From the NCBI GenBank assembly GCA_012519525.1, contig JAAYQB010000107.1, positions 1 to 17,966 of the forward strand: 17,966 bases of DNA, written 5' to 3'. The stretch is from Bacteroidales bacterium (GTDB taxonomy: Bacteria > Bacteroidota > Bacteroidia > Bacteroidales > WCHB1-69). The stretch's first letter is position 1. Each line of letters opens with the position of its first letter. The notes below the pieces were generated by a model. That model searched no databases. It had not been told where the DNA came from and worked only from the letters and a program-made list of their open reading frames with translations. Positions 1 to 7,132 of this stretch are shown piece after piece. A program made the translations under genes and the position numbers.

Positions 1-10
1 AAAAATTATA

Positions 11-18
11 TATTTTTG
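11..18 (+). promoter_or_regulatory. Candidate Bacteroidota -7 promoter box (TATTTTTG)
   Basis: This matches the TAnnTTTG -7 consensus of the Bacteroidota primary sigma factor and lies about 50 bases upstream of the small zinc-ribbon reading frame. The -33 region would lie outside the window, so only half of the promoter can be judged. Confidence 0.4.
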
Positions 19-66
19 TGAAAAATTTACTTGTTAGAAAATAATTAAACATGTAAAAATCTTATT

Positions 67-233
67 ATGAGTCAAAAATACAAATGCCCCAATTGTGGAT
101 CAAGTGAATTTATTACAGAACCCAATCAATACGATGTTTTAGAATTTTCAAAATATGGTTTTAAACTATTTCAACAGAAACCATTGATGAATACAAAATA
201 TTTTGTAAAGAATGTGGAAAAAAGTTGATATAG
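67..233 (+). pseudogene. Small zinc-ribbon protein, broken by a single frameshift
   Basis: The ATG at 67 opens a 53-codon frame that begins MSQKYKCPNCGSSEF and stops at 226-228. Its N-terminal half carries one CxxC knuckle (CPNC, residues 7-10), but the second half of that frame has no second knuckle. Moving to the -1 frame at about base 180 reads TIDEYKIFCKECGKKLI and stops at 231-233, which restores a second knuckle (CKEC). The two knuckles about 40 residues apart are the usual layout of a short zinc ribbon of roughly 55 residues. I infer one lost base near 175-182, from mutation or a sequencing error. A six-A run at 218-223 could hide a further indel; one more A there would extend the tail to about GKKVDIEKSKM. 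Such proteins may bind nucleic acid or partner proteins, but nothing here shows a specific role. The gene is too short for ordinary gene callers. Confidence 0.55.
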
Positions 234-241
234 AAAAATCA
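222..241 (+). repeat. Direct repeat A, left copy (20 bp, 19/20 match to 917-936)
   Basis: This segment covers the end of the broken zinc-ribbon frame. It recurs at 917-936 with one G/A difference, so copies lie on both sides of the GxxExxY gene. It may be a duplicated fragment of the ribbon gene end or a recombination footprint. Confidence 0.5.
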
Positions 242-302
242 AAAATGTAATTATTATTAAAAAAATCCTATTCTATAAAGGTCTGAATTCAAAATAAATT
301 AC

Positions 303-310
303 TACTTTTG
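303..310 (+). promoter_or_regulatory. Candidate -7 promoter box (TACTTTTG) for the GxxExxY gene
   Basis: A TAnnTTTG match lies about 115 bases upstream of the GxxExxY start codon and outside the inverted repeat. A transcript starting about 7-10 bases downstream would carry the left inverted-repeat arm in its leader. No clear TTG -33 element is seen at the usual spacing. Confidence 0.4.
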
Positions 311-342
311 CAAGCAATAAAAAAACAACAAAATATTACGAA

Positions 343-373
343 GATAATGAAACCGCAAAGAACGCAAAGAGTT
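343..373 (+). repeat. Direct repeat B, left copy (degenerate match at 890-921)
   Basis: This 31-base segment starts GATAAT and runs into the left inverted-repeat arm. It matches 890-921 at about 26 of 31 positions with one single-base gap. The five substitutions are all G/A or C/T transitions and replace CG-containing steps in this copy by CA or TA in the other. Confidence 0.5.
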
Positions 374-396
374 TACGCAAAGAACGCAAAGAATTC
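351..396 (+). repeat. Left arm of imperfect inverted repeat around the GxxExxY gene
   Basis: The arm has four spaced copies of CGCAAAG (AACCGCAAAG, AACGCAAAG, TACGCAAAG, AACGCAAAG). Its pattern is found in reverse complement at 820-866, where AACCGCAGAG and CGCAAAG can be read on the minus strand. Alignment by eye gives roughly 70 percent identity over about 46 bases. From memory, CGCAAAG/CGCAGAG repeats of this sort often accompany GxxExxY genes in Bacteroidota genomes, but that needs a search. Confidence 0.65.
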
Positions 397-423
397 CTAC
401 ATAAAAAAAACAATAAAATAAAT

Positions 424-807
424 ATGATTGAAAACGAAATATCAAATAAAATAATCGGTACAGCAATAGAAGTTCATAAAGCACTTGGACCTGGATTACT
501 TGAAAGTGCTTATAAAGAATGTTTATATTTTAAACTTACACAATTAGGACTCAATGTTGTAAAAGAAAAACCAATACCACTAATTTTTGAAGAAGTAAAG
601 TTAGATTGTGGTTATAGAATTGATCTCTTAGTTGAAAACAAAGTCGTTGTTGAAATTAAGAGCGTTGAAGTACTCAACGATATACATATAGCACAAACAC
701 TTACGTATCTTAAACTTGGAAACTTCAAACTTGGACTTTTAATTAACTTTAATGTACATACTTTAAAGACAGGTATTAAAAGAGTCGTAAATAGATTAGA
801 ACAATGA
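424..807 (+). CDS. GxxExxY family protein
   Basis: This 127-residue protein belongs to the GxxExxY family (TIGR04256 type), whose function is not established. The naming motif is G24-LL-E27-SA-Y30 within a conserved LGPGLLESAYKECL block. The C-terminal half has the look of a PD-(D/E)xK nuclease-like core: GYRID with D67, a strand, then EIK with E77 and K79, followed by a helix that includes H88 and Q91. A nuclease role is therefore possible but is inference. There is no signal peptide or membrane segment, so it should be cytoplasmic. The ATG at 424 gives the full family N-terminus. The gene stands alone, inside an inverted repeat (351-396 and 820-866), and reads away from the convergent housekeeping block. 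Length and motifs look intact. I am confident of the family but not of the function. Confidence 0.9.
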   Translation: MIENEISNKIIGTAIEVHKALGPGLLESAYKECLYFKLTQLGLNVVKEKPIPLIFEEVKLDCGYRIDLLVENKVVVEIKSVEVLNDIHIAQTLTYLKLGNFKLGLLINFNVHTLKTGIKRVVNRLEQ

Positions 808-819
808 AAGCAAAAAAAA

Positions 820-866
820 CGCAATAACTCTGCGACCTTAGCGCATTCTTTGCGAACTCTGCGGTT
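820..866 (-). repeat. Right arm of imperfect inverted repeat around the GxxExxY gene
   Basis: Read on the minus strand it begins AACCGCAGAG and continues with CGCAAAGAA and CGCAGAG, mirroring 351-396. It starts 12 bases after the GxxExxY stop codon, so the two arms tightly enclose the gene. Confidence 0.65.
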
Positions 867-889
867 AAAAAATAAAAAACTATTATGAT

Positions 890-921
890 GATAATAAAAC
901 TACAAAAAACACAAAGAAGTT
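890..921 (+). repeat. Direct repeat B, right copy
   Basis: This is the degenerate partner of 343-373, with CG steps changed to TA or CA. It directly overlaps the start of direct repeat A's right copy at 917. Confidence 0.5.
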
Positions 922-936
922 AATATAGAAAAATCA
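917..936 (+). repeat. Direct repeat A, right copy
   Basis: It matches 222-241 at 19 of 20 bases. It is the outermost repeat on this side of the GxxExxY unit, 33 bases short of the end of rsmE. Confidence 0.5.
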
Positions 937-968
937 GACAAGAAAATTATCCTAAAATAAATCGTTCT

Positions 969-1673
969 TTACTGATTAATAATATGCATAGTATTGCAAG
1001 CTACCAAAGCGGCGGTTTCGGTTCGTAGGCGTGCCTTTCCTAAGCTGACGGGAATAAATCCATGCTGCTGTGCTAAAGCTACTTCTTCGGTCGTAAAATC
1101 ACCTTCCGGACCAATTAAAATCAAGGTGTCGGTTTTTTCTTTCGCTACTTGCTTCAATAAAGAAAGCTCTTTGTCGGTGCTACAATAAGCAATGAATTTT
1201 TGCTGTTCTTTTGCCTTTTCCACCAAGGATTGAAAGGCAACTTTTTCGTTAAATAGAGGCTGTTTACACGACAAAGATTGTTTCATAGCAGCAATAACAA
1301 TGCGTTCTATACGAGAGGTTTTCACATTGATTCTCTCTGTTTTATCGCATATCAAAGCGGTGATTTCAGCAATCCCCATTTCGACAGATTTTTCCACAAA
1401 CCATTCGTATCTATCCGTATTTTTTGTCGGCGATACCGCCAAATGCAAGTGATAGGGAAAACTTGCTTCTTGCTTTTGTTCGGACAAGATTTCAAGACTG
1501 CATTTATTAGGCGTATCGTCAATAATGCATGCCTCATAAAGATATCCTTTTCCGTCTGTTAGATAAATGGTATCGCCTTTTCTAAAACGCATTGCCTTAA
1601 TGCAATGAATAGACTCCTCGACCGATAAAGTGCAAACAGAGCCTGTAATATGAGGTGCATAAAATAAATCCAT
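969..1673 (-). CDS. rsmE: 16S rRNA m3U1498 methyltransferase RsmE
   Basis: This cytoplasmic enzyme methylates N3 of U1498 in 16S rRNA using S-adenosylmethionine. At 234 residues it has normal family length. An N-terminal PUA-like part has RKGD at 31-34 and a DGKG turn. The C-terminal SPOUT knot part has SPTKNTDRYEWFVEKSVEMG at about 81-100, GPEGDF at 188-193 and the signature LGKARLRTETAA at 211-222. The ATG at 1673 gives the expected MDLFYAPHI start. It is the last gene of the minus-strand block, 65 bases beyond the transketolase subunit, and is probably read through from it. No convincing terminator follows; downstream is the accessory GxxExxY region. Confidence 0.95.
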   Translation of the reverse strand: MDLFYAPHITGSVCTLSVEESIHCIKAMRFRKGDTIYLTDGKGYLYEACIIDDTPNKCSLEILSEQKQEASFPYHLHLAVSPTKNTDRYEWFVEKSVEMGIAEITALICDKTERINVKTSRIERIVIAAMKQSLSCKQPLFNEKVAFQSLVEKAKEQQKFIAYCSTDKELSLLKQVAKEKTDTLILIGPEGDFTTEEVALAQQHGFIPVSLGKARLRTETAALVACNTMHIINQ

Positions 1674-1738
1674 TGCTACATTATTTCCATTAGATGCCCA
1701 CTATTCCCTATAGGGCATTCCTATCGTTTTTATTGTAT

Positions 1739-2695
1739 TTATTTTTTTCTTTGAATCGCTTTTAAACTTGCGTTAAATATATGTTCTTTGTCCAAGCCAA
1801 AATACGACAACACTTCTTCCGGTTTTCCACTTATTCCGAAACGATCTTCCATTGCCACATATTCTTGAGGCACAGGATAATTCCGTACTAATAGTTGTGC
1901 AACGCTATCGCCCAATCCTCCGTTCAACAAATGCTCTTCCGCCGTAACAACACATTTTGTTTTCATTACCGAATCTAAAACCGCTTTATTATCGAGAGGT
2001 TTAATAGTGTGAATATTAATAACTTCGGCGGCAATTCCTTTATCATGCAGCATATATGCCGCTTCGAGAGCCGGATACACTAAATGTCCTGTAGCAAAAA
2101 TACTTATGTCTTTTCCTTCTTTTAGTACAACTGCTTTTCCTATTTCAAATTGTTGGTTTTCGGGCGTGAAATTAGGCATTTTAGGTCTTCCAAAACGTAA
2201 ATAAACAGGACCTTTGTAGTTGGCGATTGCTAAAGTAGCCGCCTTGGTTTGATTAAAATCGCAAGGATTGATAACCACCATATTAGGAAGTCCTTTTATA
2301 AAACCTATGTCTTCCATCACTTGGTGTGTAGCACCGTCTTCTCCTGTTGTAACACCGGCATGAGAGCCGCATATTTTCACATTATTATTGGAATAAGCAA
2401 CTACCATTCTGATTTGGTCTAAGACACGGGTTGTACAGAAGTTAGCAAAAGAACCGACAAAAGGAATTTTTCCGCTTAAAGCAAAACCTGCCGCCATTCC
2501 TATCATATTGGCTTCCGCTATTCCTATTTGAAAAAAACGTTCGGGAAATGCTTTTGCAAAAGCATCCATTTTTACCGAAGCCGTTAAATCGGCACATAAG
2601 GCAACAATGTCTTCGTTTTGTTTACCTGCCTCTAATAATCCTTCTCCAAAACCGGCTCTACACTCTTTTAACTCTGTATATTGTATTTTTTCCAT
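1739..2695 (-). CDS. Transketolase, C-terminal subunit (split form)
   Basis: The 318-residue protein matches the pyrimidine-binding and C-terminal domains of transketolase, which transfers two-carbon units in the non-oxidative pentose phosphate pathway. Evidence includes the GIAEANMIGMAAGFAL block with the catalytic Glu at about residue 61 that activates thiamine diphosphate, the FCTTRVLDQIR helix, the GEDGATHQ loop, and a C-terminal domain from about residue 190. The diphosphate-binding N-terminal half is missing. In many bacteria it is a separate gene directly upstream, but here the upstream gene is malic enzyme. It must pair with an N-terminal subunit encoded elsewhere. A 1-deoxyxylulose-5-phosphate synthase fragment is less likely because the sequence follows split transketolases throughout. 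A TAnnTTTG box lies in the gap upstream. Confidence 0.9.
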   Translation of the reverse strand: MEKIQYTELKECRAGFGEGLLEAGKQNEDIVALCADLTASVKMDAFAKAFPERFFQIGIAEANMIGMAAGFALSGKIPFVGSFANFCTTRVLDQIRMVVAYSNNNVKICGSHAGVTTGEDGATHQVMEDIGFIKGLPNMVVINPCDFNQTKAATLAIANYKGPVYLRFGRPKMPNFTPENQQFEIGKAVVLKEGKDISIFATGHLVYPALEAAYMLHDKGIAAEVINIHTIKPLDNKAVLDSVMKTKCVVTAEEHLLNGGLGDSVAQLLVRNYPVPQEYVAMEDRFGISGKPEEVLSYFGLDKEHIFNASLKAIQRKK

Positions 2696-2750
2696 CTTTA
2701 ATCTTTATGTTAAAATTTTAATAATATTCTTGTATCGTTCTTGCTAAATG

Positions 2751-2758
2751 CAAAGATA
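2751..2758 (-). promoter_or_regulatory. Candidate -7 promoter box (TATCTTTG) for the transketolase subunit
   Basis: A TAnnTTTG match on the minus strand in the 87-base gap between malic enzyme and the transketolase subunit, about 55 bases before the start codon. No clear TTG -33 element lies behind it. It suggests the subunit and rsmE can be transcribed apart from the genes upstream. Confidence 0.45.
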
Positions 2759-2782
2759 GTTAAAATAATTATATGCGATTAC

Positions 2783-4240
2783 TTATTTTTCTATTTGTTG
2801 AACCGCCCAATCGAATGCATCTTGTATCATTTGATTATCCATTGCCTTAATCAAACCATTATCGCTCAAGACTTCCATCATACGATGCACGTCTTGAATG
2901 TCTTTTTTGGCTATTGCATACACTTCATCCCAGCTTAAAGGTTTGCGTGCTATTCCTTCTTTAATAGCCTGCATTGCCACATCGGCAGCTACTTTCGGAA
3001 AAACTTCGCTTTCCAACATAGTGGGAATAATGTTTTCGGGATTAATCCCTCTTTTTTCAGCAAAATCGGCAATGGAATGCGCTGCGCATATAGCCATGCT
3101 GTCCGTAATCTTGCGTGCCGAGACCAATAATGTTCCTTTCAATATGGATGGGAAGCAAACGGAATTGTTCACTTGATTAGGGAAATCTCCCCTACCGGTT
3201 GCCACTATATAGGCTCCGGCTTCTTTGGCTTTATAAGGATAAATTTCAGGAACGGGATTAGCACAAGCAAACACGATGGCTTTGGGTGCCATTAATGATA
3301 TCCACTCCGGACGAATGGTATCGGGTCCCGGTTTCGATAATGCTATCAGCACATCGGCATCTTTGAATGCTTCTTCTTCCTTCTCTATCAAGTCGGGATT
3401 GGTAATTTGACATAATTCCCATTGTAAAAAGAAACGTTTATCTTCTTGGTATCTTTTTCTGTTTTTATGCAAAGCACTCTTACTATCGAACAAAATAATG
3501 TTTTTAGGATCAGCACCATCGGTTATCAATAAGCGGGCTATGCTCGTATTCGATGCCCCTGAGCCATACAATATAAATTTGGAAGTTTCGATTTTTTTAT
3601 TCACTAATTTCAAGGCATTGATAACGCCTGCTAAGGTAATGCAAGCAGTGCCTTGGGCATCATCGTGCCAGACAGGAATATCACATGTTTCTCTCAACAC
3701 ATGTAAAACTTTATAACAGTTTGGATGTGAAATGTCTTCTAAATTAATAGCACCGAAACTCGGCTGCAACATTTTCACAAATTCTATGATTTTATCGGGA
3801 TTAGGCTCTCCTGTTTCGTCTTTGCTGTCTATGCACAAAGCCATGGCATCTACTCCTCCTAAATACTTCATCAGCATTGCTTTTCCTTCCATTACACCCA
3901 ATCCTCCCGGTGCAGTACAATCGCCATCACCCAATACGCGTGTGCTATCGCTGACCACTGCTACCAAATTGTTGCGGTTGCTTAATTGAAACGAAGTCTC
4001 GTTATCATCGCGAATAGTTGTCGAAACCGAAGACACTCCCGGCGTATACCATACATTCAACCAATTCATTCCATCTATTGGGGTTTTCATAATGGTTTGC
4101 ATTTTTCCTTGGTAATACTCATGTGCCAATAATGATAATCTTTTGTAAAATATCGTTTTGCATTGCGCTCTTTGTTCAAAAGAAAAATGTTCGGGAAATA
4201 ATGATTCCAAATTACTTAAATCTTTTTTAAATGTTGTCAT
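2783..4240 (-). CDS. Malic enzyme (short form, decarboxylating malate dehydrogenase)
   Basis: This protein converts malate to pyruvate and CO2 with reduction of NAD or NADP. Motifs, by approximate residue: YTPGV at 65-69, LGDGD at 103-107 with VMEGKA following (the catalytic lysine near 120), NLEDISHP at 166-173, WHDDAQGT at 191-198 (metal-binding acids), a Rossmann glycine motif GSGAS at 226-230, and ATGRGDFPNQVNNSVCFP at about 347-364. At 485 residues it lacks the phosphotransacetylase-like domain carried by the roughly 760-residue malic enzymes common in Bacteroidota. The nucleotide motif differs from the usual GAGAAG, and I cannot decide cofactor preference. It lies 10 bases downstream of recO and is probably co-transcribed with it. 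It could supply pyruvate and reducing power in a strain using dicarboxylic acids. Confidence 0.92.
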   Translation of the reverse strand: MTTFKKDLSNLESLFPEHFSFEQRAQCKTIFYKRLSLLAHEYYQGKMQTIMKTPIDGMNWLNVWYTPGVSSVSTTIRDDNETSFQLSNRNNLVAVVSDSTRVLGDGDCTAPGGLGVMEGKAMLMKYLGGVDAMALCIDSKDETGEPNPDKIIEFVKMLQPSFGAINLEDISHPNCYKVLHVLRETCDIPVWHDDAQGTACITLAGVINALKLVNKKIETSKFILYGSGASNTSIARLLITDGADPKNIILFDSKSALHKNRKRYQEDKRFFLQWELCQITNPDLIEKEEEAFKDADVLIALSKPGPDTIRPEWISLMAPKAIVFACANPVPEIYPYKAKEAGAYIVATGRGDFPNQVNNSVCFPSILKGTLLVSARKITDSMAICAAHSIADFAEKRGINPENIIPTMLESEVFPKVAADVAMQAIKEGIARKPLSWDEVYAIAKKDIQDVHRMMEVLSDNGLIKAMDNQMIQDAFDWAVQQIEK

Positions 4241-4250
4241 AAATCTATTT

Positions 4251-4967
4251 TTAATTTCTTAATACCATGTGTAATACTTCTTGCGATTTTAATGTTGATA
4301 AGTTGACAATATGTTCAGTGTAATAGGACAATATTGTTTTCAAAAGAGGATTGCGTAAGTGTGCCGGCACGACCGACTGCCAATGATTGGCAAAGAGGTC
4401 TTGCTGCATCAACGAATGCAAGCATTCATCAAGTTCGGTATCTTTTGCGTCATTTCCCTTTTCAAATCGTGCTTTTTTACAATTAAATAAAGCATTTTCT
4501 TTGGAATAGTTATTTTCAGGAAAACAGCCTAAATAATCGGTCAAATGCAATAAAAAACGCAAGTGAAAATCGGGTGTAAAACTACTTTCATCAAATTTTA
4601 TTAATGCTTTTTCGATGAAATTATACAATTCGACATCGCTTCCGCATTGCCATAGAATTTTTAAAAGTGCTTCGTTTAAAAACTGGCTAATACTCGCTTT
4701 TTCAATATTAAAACTATAAGGCGATGTAGTATGAATTAAGTGTGTTTCTTTGATATAGCCCATAGAAGTCGCTTGTTTTTGTTCAATCAACAGTTCTACA
4801 ACCGCCAAAGGAATAAAAAGGGACAGCAGTTTTTTCTTGTCTTTGCGTAAAGAGAAATAGGACATATACGATTTATACCCGTATTCCGATGTAAATACAT
4901 GGATAATCATTTTATTATCAGCATGCATTATTTTCTTTAAGATAATTCCTCTTGTTTTATACAACAT
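4251..4967 (-). CDS. recO: DNA repair protein RecO
   Basis: RecO helps load RecA on single-stranded DNA coated with single-strand binding protein, working with RecR in recombinational repair. The 238-residue protein has the family start (MLYKTRGIILKKI, then HVFTSEYGYKSYM), an OB-fold domain over about residues 1-80, and a helical C-terminal part containing LTDYLGCFPEN. The zinc-finger cysteines found in some RecO proteins are not all present: one C lies in LGCFPEN and one in LFNCKKARFE. A TAnnTTTG box lies 38-45 bases upstream. Malic enzyme follows after 10 bases. The sequence is divergent, but the N-terminal signature and overall length support the assignment. Confidence 0.88.
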   Translation of the reverse strand: MLYKTRGIILKKIMHADNKMIIHVFTSEYGYKSYMSYFSLRKDKKKLLSLFIPLAVVELLIEQKQATSMGYIKETHLIHTTSPYSFNIEKASISQFLNEALLKILWQCGSDVELYNFIEKALIKFDESSFTPDFHLRFLLHLTDYLGCFPENNYSKENALFNCKKARFEKGNDAKDTELDECLHSLMQQDLFANHWQSVVPAHLRNPLLKTILSYYTEHIVNLSTLKSQEVLHMVLRN

Positions 4968-5004
4968 ACACCTATCAAGCTAAAAACAGCCACTTATTAA
5001 AGTG

Positions 5005-5012
5005 CAAAAATA
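5005..5012 (-). promoter_or_regulatory. Candidate -7 promoter box (TATTTTTG) for recO
   Basis: A TAnnTTTG match on the minus strand within the 86-base gap between rluD and recO. No TTG is found at the usual -33 spacing, so it may be a weak or internal promoter. Confidence 0.35.
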
Positions 5013-5053
5013 TAAGAAAATAACAAGAAAATAAAGGAATTTTTTCTTTTGTT

Positions 5054-6166
5054 TTAAGATTTTAACACTTCTTCCATTTCATCATCTAAGTTCTTATGAA
5101 CGGCATAGTTACGCCATTTATTAATTGCTGCTTGCATATCTTCGGGCAAGTCCGAATCGAAAAACATCACTTCGTCCGTAAACGGATGTCTGAATTTTAG
5201 ACTTTTTGCATGCAAGGCTTGACGAGGCAAAAGCGAAAAACAGTTTTTAACAAACTGTTTGTATTTGCTATAAACAGTCCCTTTTAATATACGATTTCCA
5301 CCATACACATAATCATTGAACAAAGGATGTCCTAAGTGCTTCATGTGCACTCTAATTTGATGTGTACGTCCTGTTTCAAGTTCACACTCGACTAAAGTTA
5401 CGTAACCGAAACGTTCCAATACTTTCCAATGGGTTATGGCATATTTTCCTTTTTCCGAATCAAAATAAACGTCCATCATTCGCCTATCCGCTTCGTTTCT
5501 TCCTATATAACTTTCAATGGTACCTTCTTCTTTCGCCATATCTCCCCAGACCAATGCATGGTATTTACGTTCAATGGAATGAAGGTAAAATTGTGTTGAT
5601 AGTTTGGCTTGAGCATATTCATTTTTAGCAACAATCATTATGCCTGAGGTATCCTTGTCGATACGATGTACTAAAAAAGGATTTTGTTTGCTTCCGTCAA
5701 TTTTGGTTTGCTCACCAAAATAAAAACACAAAGCATTGACCAATGTCCCTGTATAATTACCGTAAGCGGGATGCACCACCATATTCGGTTGTTTGTTGAT
5801 AATTATCAAATCACTGTCTTCATAAACGATATTTAAAGGAATGTCTTCGGGGATAACCTCCATTTCACGAGGCGGTTGCGACATCAATACGGAAACCGTA
5901 TCCAAAGGTTTTACGCGATAGTTTTGTTTTTCGGCAATGCCGTTGACCAAAATATTACCCGCTTTGGCAGCTTGTTGTATTTTATTGCGCGAAACGTTTT
6001 CGATATGATTAAAAAGAAATTTGTCTATCCGCAATAAGGACTGCCCTTTATCAACAATAAAATTATAATGCTCATACAGTTCATCAGCACCTTCATGCAG
6101 TTCTTTTTCTTGATTATCAGCCTCTTTGTTCAGTTGTTTTTTTATTGATCTACTTTGTTCTTCCAT
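5054..6166 (-). CDS. rluD: RluD-type 23S rRNA pseudouridine synthase
   Basis: This enzyme isomerises uridines to pseudouridine, probably in helix 69 of 23S rRNA as RluD does. Domains in order: a charged N-terminal tail of about 35 residues, an S4 RNA-binding domain at about 43-95 (RIDKFLFN through ILVNG), and a RluA-type catalytic domain. The active-site block HRIDKDTSG has its catalytic Asp at about residue 170. Further family marks are IINKQPNMVVHP before the active site and ETGRTHQIRVHMKHLGHPLFND after it. The total of 370 residues is somewhat longer than the E. coli enzyme, mostly through the two tails. It starts 21 bases after the exonuclease gene ends, which suggests one operon. The exact target uridines are inferred from the family. 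Confidence 0.92.
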   Translation of the reverse strand: MEEQSRSIKKQLNKEADNQEKELHEGADELYEHYNFIVDKGQSLLRIDKFLFNHIENVSRNKIQQAAKAGNILVNGIAEKQNYRVKPLDTVSVLMSQPPREMEVIPEDIPLNIVYEDSDLIIINKQPNMVVHPAYGNYTGTLVNALCFYFGEQTKIDGSKQNPFLVHRIDKDTSGIMIVAKNEYAQAKLSTQFYLHSIERKYHALVWGDMAKEEGTIESYIGRNEADRRMMDVYFDSEKGKYAITHWKVLERFGYVTLVECELETGRTHQIRVHMKHLGHPLFNDYVYGGNRILKGTVYSKYKQFVKNCFSLLPRQALHAKSLKFRHPFTDEVMFFDSDLPEDMQAAINKWRNYAVHKNLDDEMEEVLKS

Positions 6167-6187
6167 TTTTTATATTAGTCCATAATT

Positions 6188-7009
6188 TTACTTTCCCGCT
6201 AATTTTGCACCTAACATTCGTAAACGAATACTATGAATGATTTTCTTTGTATAGAGAGGAAAATCGGCTTTCATCATCCAATCATAATAATTTGATTCGA
6301 TGGTAAATACGTGTTCTACCGTTTTCCCTTTATGTTTTCCAAAATTAAACACTTCTCTGTCGTGTTCGTCAAAAACAATATGTCCCACCAAATCTACATT
6401 GCGAGTAGTAGAGGAAAAGTTGGCTAAATCAGCCACATTGTTTTTAATTGGAAACGACTCATTATCATCTTCATCAATATAAGGTGTGTCTTTATAAAAA
6501 TCTAATTGAGCTTGCAATACTTTATAGGTAGCCACCGTATCGGCTTCGGCAGTATGTGCATTTTCCAAATCTTCTTTACAATAAAACTTATAAGCAGCAC
6601 GCAAATTCCGTGGTTCCATACGGTGAAAGATATTTTGTACATCAATGATATGAACACCTCTTAAATCAAAATCCATACCTGCTCTCAAAAACTCCTCTAC
6701 TAAAAGCGGCACATCAAATTTCAACAAATTATATCCTGCTAAATCCGAGTTTTTCAAAAAATCGTAAATAGAAGGTGCAACGGCTTCAAAGGAAGGCTTA
6801 TCAGCAACATCTTTATCATAAATACGATGTATTTTGGAAGCTTCGGAAGGAATGGGAATGCCCGGATTAATAAGTTCCGTTTTTGTAGTAGTTGTCCCAT
6901 CGGGCATTACTTTCAACATACATATTTCCACTATTTTATCTACCCCAACATTCACCCCTGTCGTTTCCAAATCAAAAAACACCAAGGGACGCGTTAACTT
7001 TAATTGCAT
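6188..7009 (-). CDS. DnaQ-like 3'-5' exonuclease with C-terminal DUF3820-like domain
   Basis: The N-terminal 165 residues form a DEDD-family exonuclease domain: FDLETTG with D13 and E15 (ExoI), D99 in KFDV (ExoII), and HTAEAD with H152 and D157 (ExoIII, the DEDDh type). This is the fold of the DNA polymerase III epsilon proofreading subunit and RNase T. After a linker, about residues 205-265 carry FNFGKHKGKTVEH followed by a YYDWMM block. I recognise this as the small domain often fused to such exonucleases (DUF3820 / PF12843 type). Free-standing proteins of this kind are usually annotated epsilon-like but probably act in repair or RNA/DNA trimming rather than in the replicase; that is inference. 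It is the first gene of the minus-strand block and has a good promoter at 7040-7069. Confidence 0.88.
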   Translation of the reverse strand: MQLKLTRPLVFFDLETTGVNVGVDKIVEICMLKVMPDGTTTTKTELINPGIPIPSEASKIHRIYDKDVADKPSFEAVAPSIYDFLKNSDLAGYNLLKFDVPLLVEEFLRAGMDFDLRGVHIIDVQNIFHRMEPRNLRAAYKFYCKEDLENAHTAEADTVATYKVLQAQLDFYKDTPYIDEDDNESFPIKNNVADLANFSSTTRNVDLVGHIVFDEHDREVFNFGKHKGKTVEHVFTIESNYYDWMMKADFPLYTKKIIHSIRLRMLGAKLAGK

Positions 7010-7039
7010 TTTATATCTTTATTTAAATTTTTACAATTG

Positions 7040-7069
7040 CAAAGATAACAAAATTATTGCATGAGCAAA
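7040..7069 (-). promoter_or_regulatory. Promoter for the exonuclease operon (-33 TTTG, -7 TATCTTTG)
   Basis: On the minus strand a TTTG at 7066-7069 and a TATCTTTG at 7040-7047 are separated by 18 bases. This is close to the spacing of the Bacteroidota housekeeping promoter and is the best complete promoter in the window. It drives the exonuclease-rluD side of a divergent intergenic region. Confidence 0.6.
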
Positions 7070-7132
7070 TAGTTATTTTAATTTATTTCAAAAAAAAATA
7101 AAAATCGTTTAATTTTATATAGCTTATTTTAG

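Noticed and set aside
67..233. Programmed -1 frameshift in the zinc-ribbon gene
   Set aside because: No X XXY YYZ slippery heptamer followed by a stable hairpin is seen at the frame change; mutation or sequencing error is simpler.
351..396. The CGCAAAG repeats as a CRISPR array
   Set aside because: The units are 7-10 bases with no spacers of regular length and no cas genes nearby; they are modules of one inverted-repeat arm.
1694..1718. Terminator between the transketolase subunit and rsmE
   Set aside because: ATGCCC/GGGCAT and the palindrome CCCTATAGGG compete for the same bases, the stem is only 5-6 bp, and there is no T-run after it on the minus strand.
2783..4240. Truncation of the malic enzyme because it lacks a phosphotransacetylase domain
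   Set aside because: The coding region has all catalytic motifs, a natural end and clean spacing to its neighbours; short malic enzymes are a normal family form.
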